The position numbers and the translations under genes are program-made. From NCBI GenBank assembly GCA_037833965.1, contig AP031352.1, positions 17,154,501-17,218,500 on the forward strand: a DNA stretch of 64,000 nucleotides. The letters are read 5' to 3'. This document shows, in pieces, positions 42,473-51,997 of the stretch; within the stretch, counting starts at the first letter, position 1; each line of letters begins with the position of its first letter. The notes under the pieces were generated by a model. It did no database searches. It saw only the letters and a program-made list of their open reading frames with translations, and was not told the DNA's origin. Source of the stretch: Marchantia polymorpha subsp. ruderalis. Taxonomy: Eukaryota; Streptophyta; Marchantiopsida; Marchantiales; Marchantiaceae.

Positions 42473-43323
42473 TTGATTTTTGGTTTGGATCTATTTGTGT
42501 ATACTGAATATTTTTTCAATGATAGTTTTTGCTGACGAATTTCTAAGACGAGATTTGACAAGTGACAAAATTTTGACGGTTCACATTCAGAGTTGCTAAG
42601 TTGACAATGGCTGGCAGGTTTAAAGAATTTGTCTAGGTTTGAGAAAGAAAGTTTTTAACTGAAGTTTTCAGTCAAATTTTTCAATTTTGCAAGTACTTAA
42701 AGGTTTTTGACGAGGTGAAACAAGATGAAAGTGTTCTCGGTCGCAACCGAATGTCACGAAGAAAACGTGGGGTTCGACACTTCGTGTTATTTGAGATCTG
42801 TCTAATGACAACTGAAGAGTTTTGATTGTATTGTGGTAGGCCAGTTTTTTTTGTTTTTTCCAGAAATAGGGTAGTAGGATGAGGAATCCACGTCTTTTTA
42901 GGATAGGTCTCTCTACGTCGGAAGTTAGGAAGTAGTAGTAACCTTGAGGGAACCTCAGCAGAAGCGTCGGTGTTCAGAAGTAGCTGGCGAGGTCCTAATT
43001 CGAAGGAGCGAATCGGGAGGTAGGAAAACCTAGTTCTTCTGAGTACCTAGGCGGGTATTTGGGCGAGGGTGTTTGATATTCGCGAATGAGGACCTCGGAG
43101 CTTCTGCGGTTACATGAACAGTGAAGTATTCCCATGTATGTAAAAGATAGTGCCGCATGGGAAAGAATTTTGAATGACGGCACCTTCAATTCACACGAAT
43201 GGGAAACCGTTGCATAGGCGGGGTATATCCAAGGAGGCGAGAGCTTGGTGCCCACATTTCATGAGCACATTTTGCAATTGACGCGAGATTGGGGTGCGGA
43301 GGCTCAAACAAGAGATAGCAGCG
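42473..43323 (+). other. Leader region of the retroelement, no coding seen
   Basis: About 0.85 kb between the primer-binding site and the first coding relic. It contains scattered stops in all frames and no repeat I can define. By position it is the untranslated leader and packaging region of an LTR element. Confidence 0.4.
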
Positions 43324-44905
43324 ATGGCGCATTCCATCAAATTACACGCTCTGAGAATTCCCGAAGTAGGACTACGAGCTAATCCTCATGCTTTGATTCT
43401 CTCGAAGATGGACTTCATGTTGTGGGGTTGGAATTGGACGAGCAAGGCGATGGTTAGGACTGGGATAACAATGGGTTGCCGAAGCCGCCGGGCTATCGAG
43501 GCAATCTCGATACATGGCAAATTTGAGATTGGAAGAAGGTCCTTGGTCGTTGTGCGAGGCATGATGGCAATCTTACGTTTGACAGCGAGAGTGTTAGAGT
43601 GACGAGAGAATGAAGTATCGGCGAGGAAGAAGCCTCGGACTACGGAGGTTAAGTCAACACTTGTAAAGCCAAGTCGGGCTTCAAGGAAAGACAAGGGGAA
43701 AGCAGTCTTGACTGAGGAAGTAACTCCGAGGCAAGATGGGATTCCTTCGGCTGGAATCCGGATGAAGACCCCTCGGTAAAGAACAGCTGAGGTGTTGGCA
43801 GTGTCATCGAACACTGAGGAGGACACTGTGGCCTTGGAGGAAGTTGCGGCGAAGGCCGTAGAGGATGTAGGAGCAGCCGAGTGTGGACCACATAAGATGG
43901 CATCACCCCAAACTTCCTCCGCAACAGTCATACTGGAGACGGGTGAGGATACTTCAGCGGAGGAGTCACAGTCACAAGCCTCCAGTGCCGCTAATATGCT
44001 ATGTGTGCAGGTGCTTCCGTTGCTTCAGTACCTCGACCGGAAGCGGGAGAAGTATGCGGAAGCAAGCACCACCGAGTCTTACGTGGAGATAATACGTAAC
44101 CGGAAGCGGATCAAGGTAGCAGCGGCTGCTGAGGTCGCCGCAAAGGAACGCAAGAGTCATCCGACGGAAGCGAGGTACCAGACACTTCAGAAGAGGCTGG
44201 CTGAGGAAGTTGAGAAGCAAAGGTATTCAGAGAAGGTCTACGAGGGTCTTCGTGAGGACGTGGAGAGGACCAAGTGCGCAACAGTGGATCTCCTGAAGAG
44301 GTTAGAGGCGTGCCGGACTGCTTATGACGCTGAGTCACTGAGGATGGATGAGCTGACAGCAACAGCGGAGAAAGAGCAAGAATACGAGACCGAGTTGGCT
44401 GTGAAGGCAAAGAAGTTGGCCGAGTACGAGGCTGGGCGGAATTAAGGATTCGGAGTTAATAGATAAGCTTGAGGCTCGGTGCAACAAGCAGAGGACGCAA
44501 CGGTCACAAGCTGAGGAGCAATTATGCGAGATGAATACGAGATTGACGGAGGCCAAAGGGAAGAATTGGAAGTTATCCGAACAGACGCGTGATGCCTTAA
44601 CTGTGAGGATGAATCGATGTTTACTCGGGTATATTTTATGGCAGATCGAGGCGCACAACAGACTTCGGTTACAAGAAATTGAGCATCGTGCGGCGGAATT
44701 GATTGCCAGGAGCGGTCGAAGGCATTGCAAGTTAGCCAAGAAGCTCGACGTGTTCCTCTCGAGATCGCGGGACGCGGTAGCAAATTTGGAGTTAGAGCTA
44801 GTAGGCGTTTTGAAAAGATTAGGTTTAAAGCGGAAGTTAGAGGGAGCGGCAACTGCCGACTCTGCAGGTGTAGGACCTGTTCGGAGCTCGCATTGGAGCG
44901 GGTGA
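43324..44905 (+). pseudogene. Coiled-coil family protein, copy 1 (internally deleted, broken)
   Basis: From the ATG at 43324 the product reads MAHSIKLHALRIPEVGLRA, then MDFMLWGWNWT, matching the N-terminal motif LDFLLWGWNWT of the intact copy at 61823. Most of the N-terminal domain is then lost. A Lys/Ser/Thr-rich linker (about 43613-43776) is cut by TAA at 43777-43779. The coiled coil follows: LCVQVLPLLQYLDRKREKY, SYVEIIRNRKRIKV, then long E/K/A-rich heptads, cut by TAA at 44443-44445. After a frameshift the C-terminal part continues (LEARCNKQRTQRSQAEEQL, DALTVRMNRCLLGY, FLSRSRDAVANLELELV) to TGA at 44903-44905. There are at least three breaks, so it is a relic. This copy supplies the family's C-terminus, which the 61823 copy lacks here because of the window edge. 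Confidence 0.82.
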
Positions 44906-45759
44906 TAGTTTTGGTAGTTAGGAATAAAGTAGTCCAAGACATTGGCCTTGGGGGTTCTTTTCTCAATTTCGTTTTTTCAATTTTGAACTCTGTATTCTCC
45001 GTGCGTTTGTGAGTTGAGTGCGTTGGTCACCGCGTGAGAGGTGCTTTGGTTTGTTGAAGATACCGCATCCGAAGTAGTAGCATCAATTCGAATGTTCTGA
45101 ATAGCGATTGGCTAGTGTAAGAGTTTAAGCAAATTTGCAATTGGTAGCTATGTGCAAAATCTCTTAGTGTACTCCTTGGAATTTCCCCCCCTGAATCCGA
45201 AGACGAGATCGCGATTGATCTTTGTGTTGTTGCAATTGATAATTTCAGGTGTATGTGTGTGTGTTATGCTGCATTGCGTGTCCTCTGAGAGACCTCCAAG
45301 TCGAACACCTGTAATACTTCTGTGAGTGACAGTAGCCTGAGAATTCAAAATCCTCAATAGACCATTAAATATGTGACACTTGGTACTCTTTGTGTTGTTT
45401 CTGTCCTCGTGGGATTAGATCTTTATCATTTGCTCCACTTTGGTATTTATCTGTCATTACATGTATCAAAGAAGAAGAGTTAGAGAACCAAACGGCGAAT
45501 CTAACAAGATCTTTGAGAGCAAAAATTTGGAGTCCGACGGAGCGAATGAGAGGCAGGGAGTCGACGATTTGAACGTGCGGAATCGAGGTCACGCTCCGAG
45601 CTCCTTTGCCGCTGCTGGTCTGCGAGAGGGCAGAAAGGTTGTTGCGGGGATTTTGGATTGCGTCAACTTCCCTCGTTCCTTCCATGCTCACAATGGTCGA
45701 ATTTCTGTTGGGATCGTCAAAGCAAGGAAGCAAGGGGGAAATTGTGCTCGTGATCAGTC
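44906..45759. other. No recognised gene
   Basis: Downstream of the copy-1 relic. A minus-strand frame at 45365-45733 (122 codons) and a plus-strand frame at 45440-45763 overlap each other; neither shows a domain. A (GT)n-like stretch lies near 45250. Confidence 0.35.
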
Positions 45760-45906
45760 ATGATGAAGGCCAGAACAATGCTCGCGGCACGGCCGAGAGT
45801 CCTGAGATGGATGCTGCTATCATGCACGGCGGTGCTCGTTCTGGCGCACATGGCGTCAGCGGCATCGCATTCTTCGTTGAGGAAGGAGGGAGCGGCCAGA
45901 GGCTGA
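45760..45906 (+). CDS. Small ORF with a signal-peptide-like N-terminus (48 codons)
   Basis: ATG at 45760 opens 48 codons ending at TGA 45904-45906. The product has a basic start (MMKARTMLAARPRVLR), a hydrophobic core (WMLLSCTAVLVLAHM) and a plausible signal-peptidase site ASA|ASH. In another frame the following sequence encodes a Cys-containing segment (KEECFRSSRSEVDCIQCAG), which a frameshift could once have joined. It could be the first exon of a secreted-protein gene or a relic. No family is recognised and expression is unknown. Confidence 0.25.
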   Translation: MMKARTMLAARPRVLRWMLLSCTAVLVLAHMASAASHSSLRKEGAARG

Positions 45907-46199
45907 AGCGCAATGGAAGTTGAAGGAAGAGTGTTTCAGATCGTCGAGGTCCGAAGTGGATTGCATCCAGTGCGCGGGGCAGTGGCAGGGTGTCGACGTC
46001 GGAGTGGATCGAATCTGAATATGGACTCACTGCAAATTGATGACGATCGTTTCGGTAATTCTCACTTACTTGTGCTTGGAGCCAACAGCCTTATAAGAAC
46101 AACAACGGCAAACCAGCTTGAAGATTAGAAGAGATGGAGTTCATTTACGGGGCTCGATTTCTCTTGCCGAGGTTAGGAAGAAAATAAATTCGAGGCTAT

Positions 46200-46590
46200 A
46201 TGGAACCATGCCAACATAGCACAGAGGCGGCCCCCACCTCCCGCGCAGTTAGAACAGCGGTGCCTCATACGCAGGAGGCAGCGGATCGGAGCGGAGCACT
46301 ATTAAGGCCTCCCGCGGATGGCAACGGGCCCTTTCTGGCGGCGGGCAGACGAAAAGAAGCGGTAAGCGGACAAAGAAACGGATGGCAACAGTCCCTTTCC
46401 CTCCCACAGTCCCGTGCCCCGCGATTAAGGCATTCGCCGGCCCCCGCGCAGTTAGGGGATCGCAGGTCGTAGCGGCGGGCCTGCCCGCGCGCAAGTCTGC
46501 AGCCGAAGGCGGAGCGAAAGTCAAAATCCTTGCCTGCCCGCACGGTTAGGGCGGACTGCAGGTCAAGCGCGTCGGGCGGAACCATCGCTG
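46200..46590. repeat. GC-rich block with degenerate short repeats
   Basis: Very GC-rich. Variants of CCCGCGCAGTTAG recur (near 46239, 46443 and, as CCCGCACGGTTAG, 46538), with CGGATGGCAAC near 46315 and 46380. The overlapping frames on both strands follow from composition. The spacing is irregular, so this is a dispersed decayed repeat rather than a clean array. Confidence 0.5.
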
Positions 46591-46599
46591 CTAACTATG

Positions 46600-46790
46600 G
46601 TTGATGATTGAGCATGGTAGTAGACCAAATGTGGTTATAAAGGGAATTGTGGTTGGTACATGAACCACGGTTGTTAGAATCAACGTAGTTGACATGATTA
46701 CAGTGGTTGATAAAACGTGGTTTGAGGTCGAACGTGGTTGAGATCAAACATGATTGGTAGTCAATGTGGTCGAGGTCTGTGAGCACAAAA
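46600..46790. repeat. Degenerate GTGGTTGA-type repeats
   Basis: Variants of (A/C)GTGGTTGA / GTGGTTG recur about every 15-35 bp (for example near 46632, 46651, 46668, 46702, 46717 and 46733), interleaved with A-rich spacers. No coding potential. Confidence 0.5.
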
Positions 46791-46919
46791 CTGTGCTCGC
46801 ATGTCTTTTTACCCTTATGAGAGTTAAAATTTTGGATTTAAGCTCTTACAAAATTATGCTTGGGGTTTTCTGAAAGTTTCTGCAAGATTAGGAGTTGGTG
46901 TGATGGTTAGGGGGCAAGA

Positions 46920-47990
46920 GGTGCGGAAGGAGGCCTTCGGGGCAAGGTCTTCGGCGAAATGCCTTCGGTGAAGTCTCTTCGGGAAAAGGCCTTCGGCGAA
47001 GAAGTGAAACTCTCATAACGTTTTCAATGTGTGACGCCTTGACTCAATTAGGGTCTTGTTGGAAAGAGCTCGCAACGCTCGTTCCAACAAGACCAAGAAC
47101 TCTTGAAACGGATATGGCATCACCGAGTTAGGAGCGGCGGAAGTTTCTGATATGGAGGACATTCGGCGGGTTGCGCATACGCGGCCTGCGCATAGGCAAA
47201 CGCCTTCGGCGGAAGGGTAAAACAGTGATAAAGTTTTCAATTCTTAACGGTTTGCATTGGTTAGGTTCTCGTTGGAAAGGGCTCGACACGCTTGTTCTAA
47301 CAAGCCCAAGAACGCCTGGAACAGATGAGAACTTAGAGAGTTATGACTATCGGAAGATATGTAGACGTTCGCCTTTGGCGGAAGGAGTTCGCCTCCGGCG
47401 GAAAATCCGCCTTCGGCCCTAGATGTTCGCCTTCGCGGGAAGTGCCTTCGGCGGTTGCAGGCCTTCGGCAAAGCAGTAAAACCGGAATATCTTTTTCAAT
47501 TCTTAGCGTTTTGACTTGATTCGGGTCTCGTTGGAAAGAACTCAACGCGCTGGTTCCAACGAGACCAAGACCTCTTGAAACGGATCAATCATCACTGAGT
47601 TATGAGCGTCGAAAGCGGCTGTCATGGTTAGGCGAGAGCCCTTCGGCGTGAACATATAGAGAGTACTTCGGCGTTAACAGTTAGAGAGACCTTCGGCGTT
47701 AAGATATAGAGGGGCCTTCGGCCAAGGCAGCTTGCGCATAGGCGGCCTGTGCAAAGGCAAACGCCTTTGGCGGAAGAGTAGAACCGTCATAACTTTTTCA
47801 ATTCTTAACGGTTTGACTTAGTTAGAGGCTCGTTGAAAAGAGCTCAACACGCTTGTTTCAACGAGCCCAAGAACGTTTCAAACGAAACAGGGATGCGTGA
47901 GTTATGGGCGTCGGGGTGACTGTTATAGATAGGCAAAGGTGCGGAAGGGTGTCTTCGGCGGGAGGATGCCTTTGGCGGTGCGCAGAAGAA
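46920..47990. repeat. Field of C(TTCG)G motifs
   Basis: By my count CTTCGG occurs about fourteen times in roughly 1.05 kb, usually as GCCTTCGGCG, together with variants CTTTGG and CTCCGG. In RNA, C(UUCG)G is the very stable UUCG tetraloop, and many of the copies have short complementary flanks (CTTCGGCGAAG). The motifs lie in the spacers between the hairpin units of the tandem array. The same motif recurs near 59125-59165, 60840-60870, 61090 and inside the ORF at 61823-64000. Confidence 0.7.
46980..47915 (+). repeat. Tandem array of four diverged units, each with a conserved hairpin
   Basis: Four units (about 47006, 47226, 47484 and 47786; spacing 220-300 bp) share a core of TTTTCAATTCTTA, TTGACTT, a hairpin, CCAAGA, CAAACG or GAAACGGA, and GAGTTATGAGCGTCGG. 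Hairpin arms are 47052-47064 with 47092-47104 (13/13), 47268-47277 with 47295-47304 (one mismatch, one G-T), 47524-47536 with 47554-47566 (13/13), and 47827-47838 with 47856-47867 (12/12). Three positions differ between units on both arms so that pairing is kept. A fifth diverged unit at about 60910-61030 has lost pairing, and a weak sixth match (CGTTGGAAAGCTCTCGACAC) lies at about 49309-49328. Confidence 0.85.
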
Positions 47991-48369
47991 GATTTCGGAC
48001 GGCGCATGTTGACGTGGTCATAAATAAAGAATGTACAGGTGTGGCAGTGGCGGCGGCGTGAAGTCAGGCGTGGAAATAGGACGGCGGGGCATGAAGTCGC
48101 ACATGGGAACCAGGCCGTTGCCCATCATCGCGGGAACGGCATTCACGCGGCCGGCGGATGACTCGGCCCTTGGACGTGAGAGAGGATTATTCAGCCTGCG
48201 AGCTGGTATTGTGTGGTGTGCCATTATGTGGAGACGCTGGTGGGATCGGTAGGAGGAATATGGTGTGGACGTGAGTGATTTTCGCAGGGAAGTGGTGAGA
48301 AATAGGAGGGGAGTGTGGAGTGTTCGAAGTAGGAGGAAGCAAACTCTTGTGCGTGAAGTTGTATCTGAG

Positions 48370-48720
48370 AGTGAAATTAGATTGGGATCTGAGATTGAAG
48401 TGTAATCTGTGAGTAGGATCTGAGATTGAAGTGTAATCTGTGAGTAGGATCTGAGATTGAAGTGTAATCTGTGAGTAGGATCTGAGATTGAAGTGTAATC
48501 CGTGAATGGGATCTGAGATTGAAGTGTGAAATCTGAGATTGGGATCTAAGATTGAGGTGCGAAAATCTATGAGTGGGAGCTGAAATCCGAGTGGAAGATC
48601 TGTGAGTGGGATCTGAGATTGAAGTGTGAAATCTGAGATTGGGATCTGAGATTGAGGTGCGAAAATTTGTGAGTGGGAGCTGAAATCCGAGTGGAAGATC
48701 TGTGAGTGGGAGCTGAGAGT
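48370..48720. repeat. Minisatellite: 31-bp unit, then a 100-bp higher-order unit
   Basis: Near 48385-48525 a 31-bp unit built of AATCTGTGAGTAGGATCTGA plus GATTGAAGTGT is repeated about four times, almost without change. From about 48508 to 48710 a unit of about 100 bp (containing GGGAGCTGAAATCCGAGTGG) occurs twice. The long minus-strand frame across this block (48187-48933) is repetitive Ser/Gln/Leu/Phe sequence made by the repeat and is not called as a gene. Confidence 0.85.
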
Positions 48721-49129
48721 GAAGTGAAATCTAAGACTGAAATCTGAAAGTCGGGATTTGAATTTGAAACTAAAAAGGGAGAGTGGAATCTGGTGGGGTC
48801 TGAAGGTGGAAGCTGAGAAATCGACACTGAAATCTGAGTAGGAATTGGGAGTGGAACTCAAAGCTAGGATAGACCACAGCGGCTGTGGTATTGAGAAAGT
48901 CACCCAGAGTTGGGTTAGATCTTTATGTAACAAAGAGCTTGTCTGCTGCTCTTGTGGAAATAGCAGACAGCAAGTTATTATTGTCAGTTTTGGATAATTT
49001 GTCTGTGAAAGAGCAAGTGTTTATGATCTCATTGCCTTGAACACACTTTGACCACATGGTTGAGATCAGAGAAGTTAGATTATGGGAGCTCGAACCCCCA
49101 CCTGGACTACAAACGCTGAAGGGTGGGGA

Positions 49130-49760
49130 GTTTAGGCTCACAAGGTCAAATGTGATTGAGGTTGAACGTCGTTGGCAGGGCAACACAGTCAACGAGTGAT
49201 GGTTACAAACGGTGGCCGACGGTGACGGTTGACGGGCGATCAATGGTGACGGTGATGGAATATTTTGTGGAAAATATTTTTCATGACAGTATGTGCAAAT
49301 TGGGTATCGTTGGAAAGCTCTCGACACAAATAGTGACTCTAGACATATTTCAAGAGCTGAACGATGACTTATTCACGGAGAAAATTGAGTCAAAAACTGT
49401 CATTGTCTCTCCTTTTCAACGTGGTTGCGGACGACATTGGTCGCGGGTGACAGTGAGAGTCAATTGCAAGCGACAATTAGCGAAAGAGGTCGCGAGAGAC
49501 ATTGTTTCAATTGCAGGTGACATAGGTCACGAGGGTCATGTACAGTTGAGGGTGACGGTTGTCACGTGCAACAGTGCTCATGGGCGACAGTTGTAGCGAA
49601 TGACAGATGATAAGTTGTGGACAACGTTTTTGATAAGTCGCGGGCGACACTTAGTTGCGGACACGGTAAGTCGTGGACGACGATGATGGTCAGTCGCAAG
49701 TGCAGTTAGTCGTGGATGATGGTGAAAGATAGTCATAGGTGATAGTTAGTTACGAACAAC
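49130..49760. repeat. Degenerate GTCGCGGGCGAC-type repeats
   Basis: Partly palindromic variants of GTCG(C/T)GG(G/A)(C/T)GAC(A/G) recur, for example near 49440, 49637, 49669, 49692 and 49707. The flanking TGACGGT, GGTGACGG and GACAGTT words recur as well. No coding potential is apparent. Confidence 0.5.
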
Positions 49761-50061
49761 ATAGATTGTAAGGTTCATGTAAGTGGGTGTGTGTCTTTCA
49801 ATGAACCCTGTTCCTTGAAAGAGGAGGGAGAATTCTCAAGATTTTTGTGCTGACATGTGAAAATTTTCATTCACATATGTAGTTTTGGGGGAGTTTTGAT
49901 CATTATGTGATTATTGATCAAGATGAGCACCGATATGTAGTTGTGGAAAATTTTGATCATTATATGATTGATGATCAAGATGTGCACGGTACAAGTTAGT
50001 TATAGTACCGTGAAGTACAACGATATCAAGTATTTTATCAAACAAGAGTGTATGATAAAAT
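49761..50061. other. Short duplicated segment, no gene
   Basis: A segment of about 65 bp containing ATATGTAGTT and TTTTGATCATTATRTGATT occurs twice in tandem (about 49875-49945 and 49930-49995). Confidence 0.5.
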
Positions 50062-50267
50062 GATTAATTTAGTCAAGATGGATCATAGAATTTGGTGATT
50101 GACCTAGTCAATCTTGACGGTAAACTCTAATGATTGAGCTAGTCAAGATTGACAATAGACTCTAATAATTGAGTTAGTCCATATTGACGGTAAACTATGA
50201 TGATTGAGCTAGTCAAACTTGACGGTAAACTTTGATGATTGAGCTAGTCAAGATAGATCATAAATTC
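50062..50267. repeat. 35-bp tandem repeat, about six copies
   Basis: The unit GATTGAGCTAGTCAAGATTG plus ACGGTAAACTCTAAT is repeated about six times with a strict 35-bp period and 10-25 per cent divergence by eye. The first and last copies share the variant GATGGATCATA / GATAGATCATA. Confidence 0.85.
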
Positions 50268-50394
50268 AATCCAACTGATGTGTTGGTCAAAGTTATTTCT
50301 ATAGAGAGTTCTAGGCGACATTGTGCTATCATGCAGTTTGTGCATAGGAAGCACATGTAAAGTTTGCTAACATAGTATCTTGAGTTATCTTTTC

Positions 50395-50675
50395 ATATAT
50401 TTACTCTATCATGTGATGGCTACGGCTTAATTCTATTTAACTCTCGTGTAAAGAGTGGTCTTGTATTAGATTTCTTTCTAGAACTTCCCGCGCAGTAATT
50501 ATATAGGTTAGGATATTTTTGTTGTTCTCTCTATGCTAGCTGGTTTTTAGTTACCTCTTTATGTTATTACTCTATCGTGTTATGGTTACGGCTTAGTTCT
50601 AGCTAATTCTTGTGTAAAGAGGGGACATTATGTTAGAATTCTGTCTAGATTTTCCTGCGGAGTACTAATGTATGT
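50395..50675. repeat. Two direct copies of an about 100-bp segment
   Basis: TTACTCTATCATGTGATGGC (about 50400) and TTACTCTATCGTGTTATGGT (about 50568) begin two segments sharing GGCTTA(A/G)TTCTA, CTTGTGTAAAGAG and CTAGA(A/T)(C/T)TTCC. Spacing is about 170 bp. The second copy ends 50 bp before the second LTR-like sequence. Confidence 0.6.
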
Positions 50676-50722
50676 TATAGAGATTACTGTTCCTTAACGT
50701 GAGTTAAGAAGGAGATTCTTGA

Positions 50723-50930
50723 TGTTAACTCCAGTTAAGTAGTAACCTCGGATCCAAGCTATTTATAGCTAGGATGGTCGTCTTGACTTGGGATAAATAC
50801 CTCGGGGTTCACCTTGTACATAGTAGTCTTTCTAACAAAACCTGGAGTAAAGATGCTCGTGTTCTTGGTGGACGTAGCCCTCTTCCCTGAGAATGAACCA
50901 TGTTACATCTTGAGTGTTTACTATCACTTA
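50723..50930 (+). mobile_element. Second LTR-like copy (3' partner or solo remnant)
   Basis: This segment matches 42184-42390 closely: TAACTCCAGTTAAG, GGATCC, CTATTTATAGCTAGGA, GGGATAAA(T/-)..CCTCG, CCTTGTACATAGTAGTCTTT, CCTGGAGTAAAG and TTACATCTT. It has the same orientation. Homology stops at the hairpin, so the right inverted portion of the 42-kb copy is missing. If both are LTRs of one element, it spans about 42180-50930 and carries the coiled-coil relic. Divergence between them suggests an old insertion or two independent remnants. Confidence 0.65.
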
Positions 50931-51775
50931 CGTGTTTTACATTGACACTACCCACGCCGATTGTACTACTTGTGCCGCGTGGCCGCCACGTGTGCTGTTA
51001 AGGCGGATTTACGTGTATGTGCGAGGTCGACGTGGCGCACGTTAATGACGTGTCACCTCGCGAGGATGATGTCTTGATGTGTCATAGTGATGTGTTGTCG
51101 CGCAAAAGGCTACATGTGTAACCACAACATCAAATTCCCCGCAATCACTTGCGCGCGGTGCAGTGCGTTGCACAGTTCGCTCGCTTTCTCGCGCCTGCGA
51201 GATGCATCCGTCTTGTCTGCGTGCTGCCTTCGCCTCACCTTGCATCTAGTCCGTCTGCGCTTCTATCATCTAAATTCGCATGCATTTGAATTTGATCCGA
51301 ATTAAATTTTGGCGGTCAAAAAATCTATCTAAACTCATGAGACATTGACAAATTTATCTATCAAACTTGACATTATGGCTCATGCCTACTAGCTACGCTT
51401 ACTATCCCCTGCCTCTAGTTCGTTAAATATCTTGTCGGATTTGCACGTGGAATTCTTTGCTACAAGCTTGCGCCTGCAACATACCTATTCTTATTGACAA
51501 TTTTTTTGATCAGATCGACGAATTTGTCAATAGAATAAACTTGTCACCGCCTCGATATGTCAACCGCCTCAATCCGTCCGAACTCCTTTGCATGGTTTTG
51601 AGTTTTTTTGAACAAAAAAGCTTGCACACGTCTAGATACTCCTGTCCGCCTGCCTTCAACTTCCAACTTTCCGACCTTTAGAGCTCCAAATTTGTCATGC
51701 GTGCTCAGACTTCCTCGCTACATGCTAACGTCTACAATCGTATGACTTTGATCAATCATCTGGTTTCTGATTGAC
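50931..51775. other. No gene recognised
   Basis: A GC-richer part at about 50940-51260 contains CACGTG-like and palindromic GCCGCCACGTG words. Overlapping frames on both strands (51042-51305) show no family. The rest is AT-rich. A partial match to the following 112-bp repeat occurs near 51500. Confidence 0.35.
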
Positions 51776-51997
51776 AAATTTGTTGATCAGATCGACGAAT
51801 TCGTTGTACTTTTGAATCGTACAATTGTGTAGATTTTGAATTGGTTGACAAATCAAATCTAACAAATCATTGCAAAAATCACACACAAATTTGTTGATAA
51901 GATCGACGAATTCGTTGTACTTTTGAATCTTACAATTGTGTAGATTTTGAATTGGTTGACAAATCAAATCTAACAAATCATTGCAAAAATCACACAC
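51776..51997. repeat. 112-bp tandem duplication (two near-identical copies)
   Basis: Copies 51776-51887 and 51888-51997 begin AAATTTGTTGATMAGATCGA and differ at only a few positions, so the duplication is recent. The minus-strand frame (51752-51997) consequently repeats FVCDFCNDLLDLICQPIQN; I regard it as a by-product. Confidence 0.9.

Noticed and set aside
48187..48933. 248-codon minus-strand frame
   Set aside because: Its sequence is a translated minisatellite (Ser/Gln/Leu/Phe repeats) and has no domain.
51752..51997. 81-codon Cys-containing minus-strand ORF
   Set aside because: It is made by the 112-bp duplication; both halves are the same peptide and there is no upstream context.
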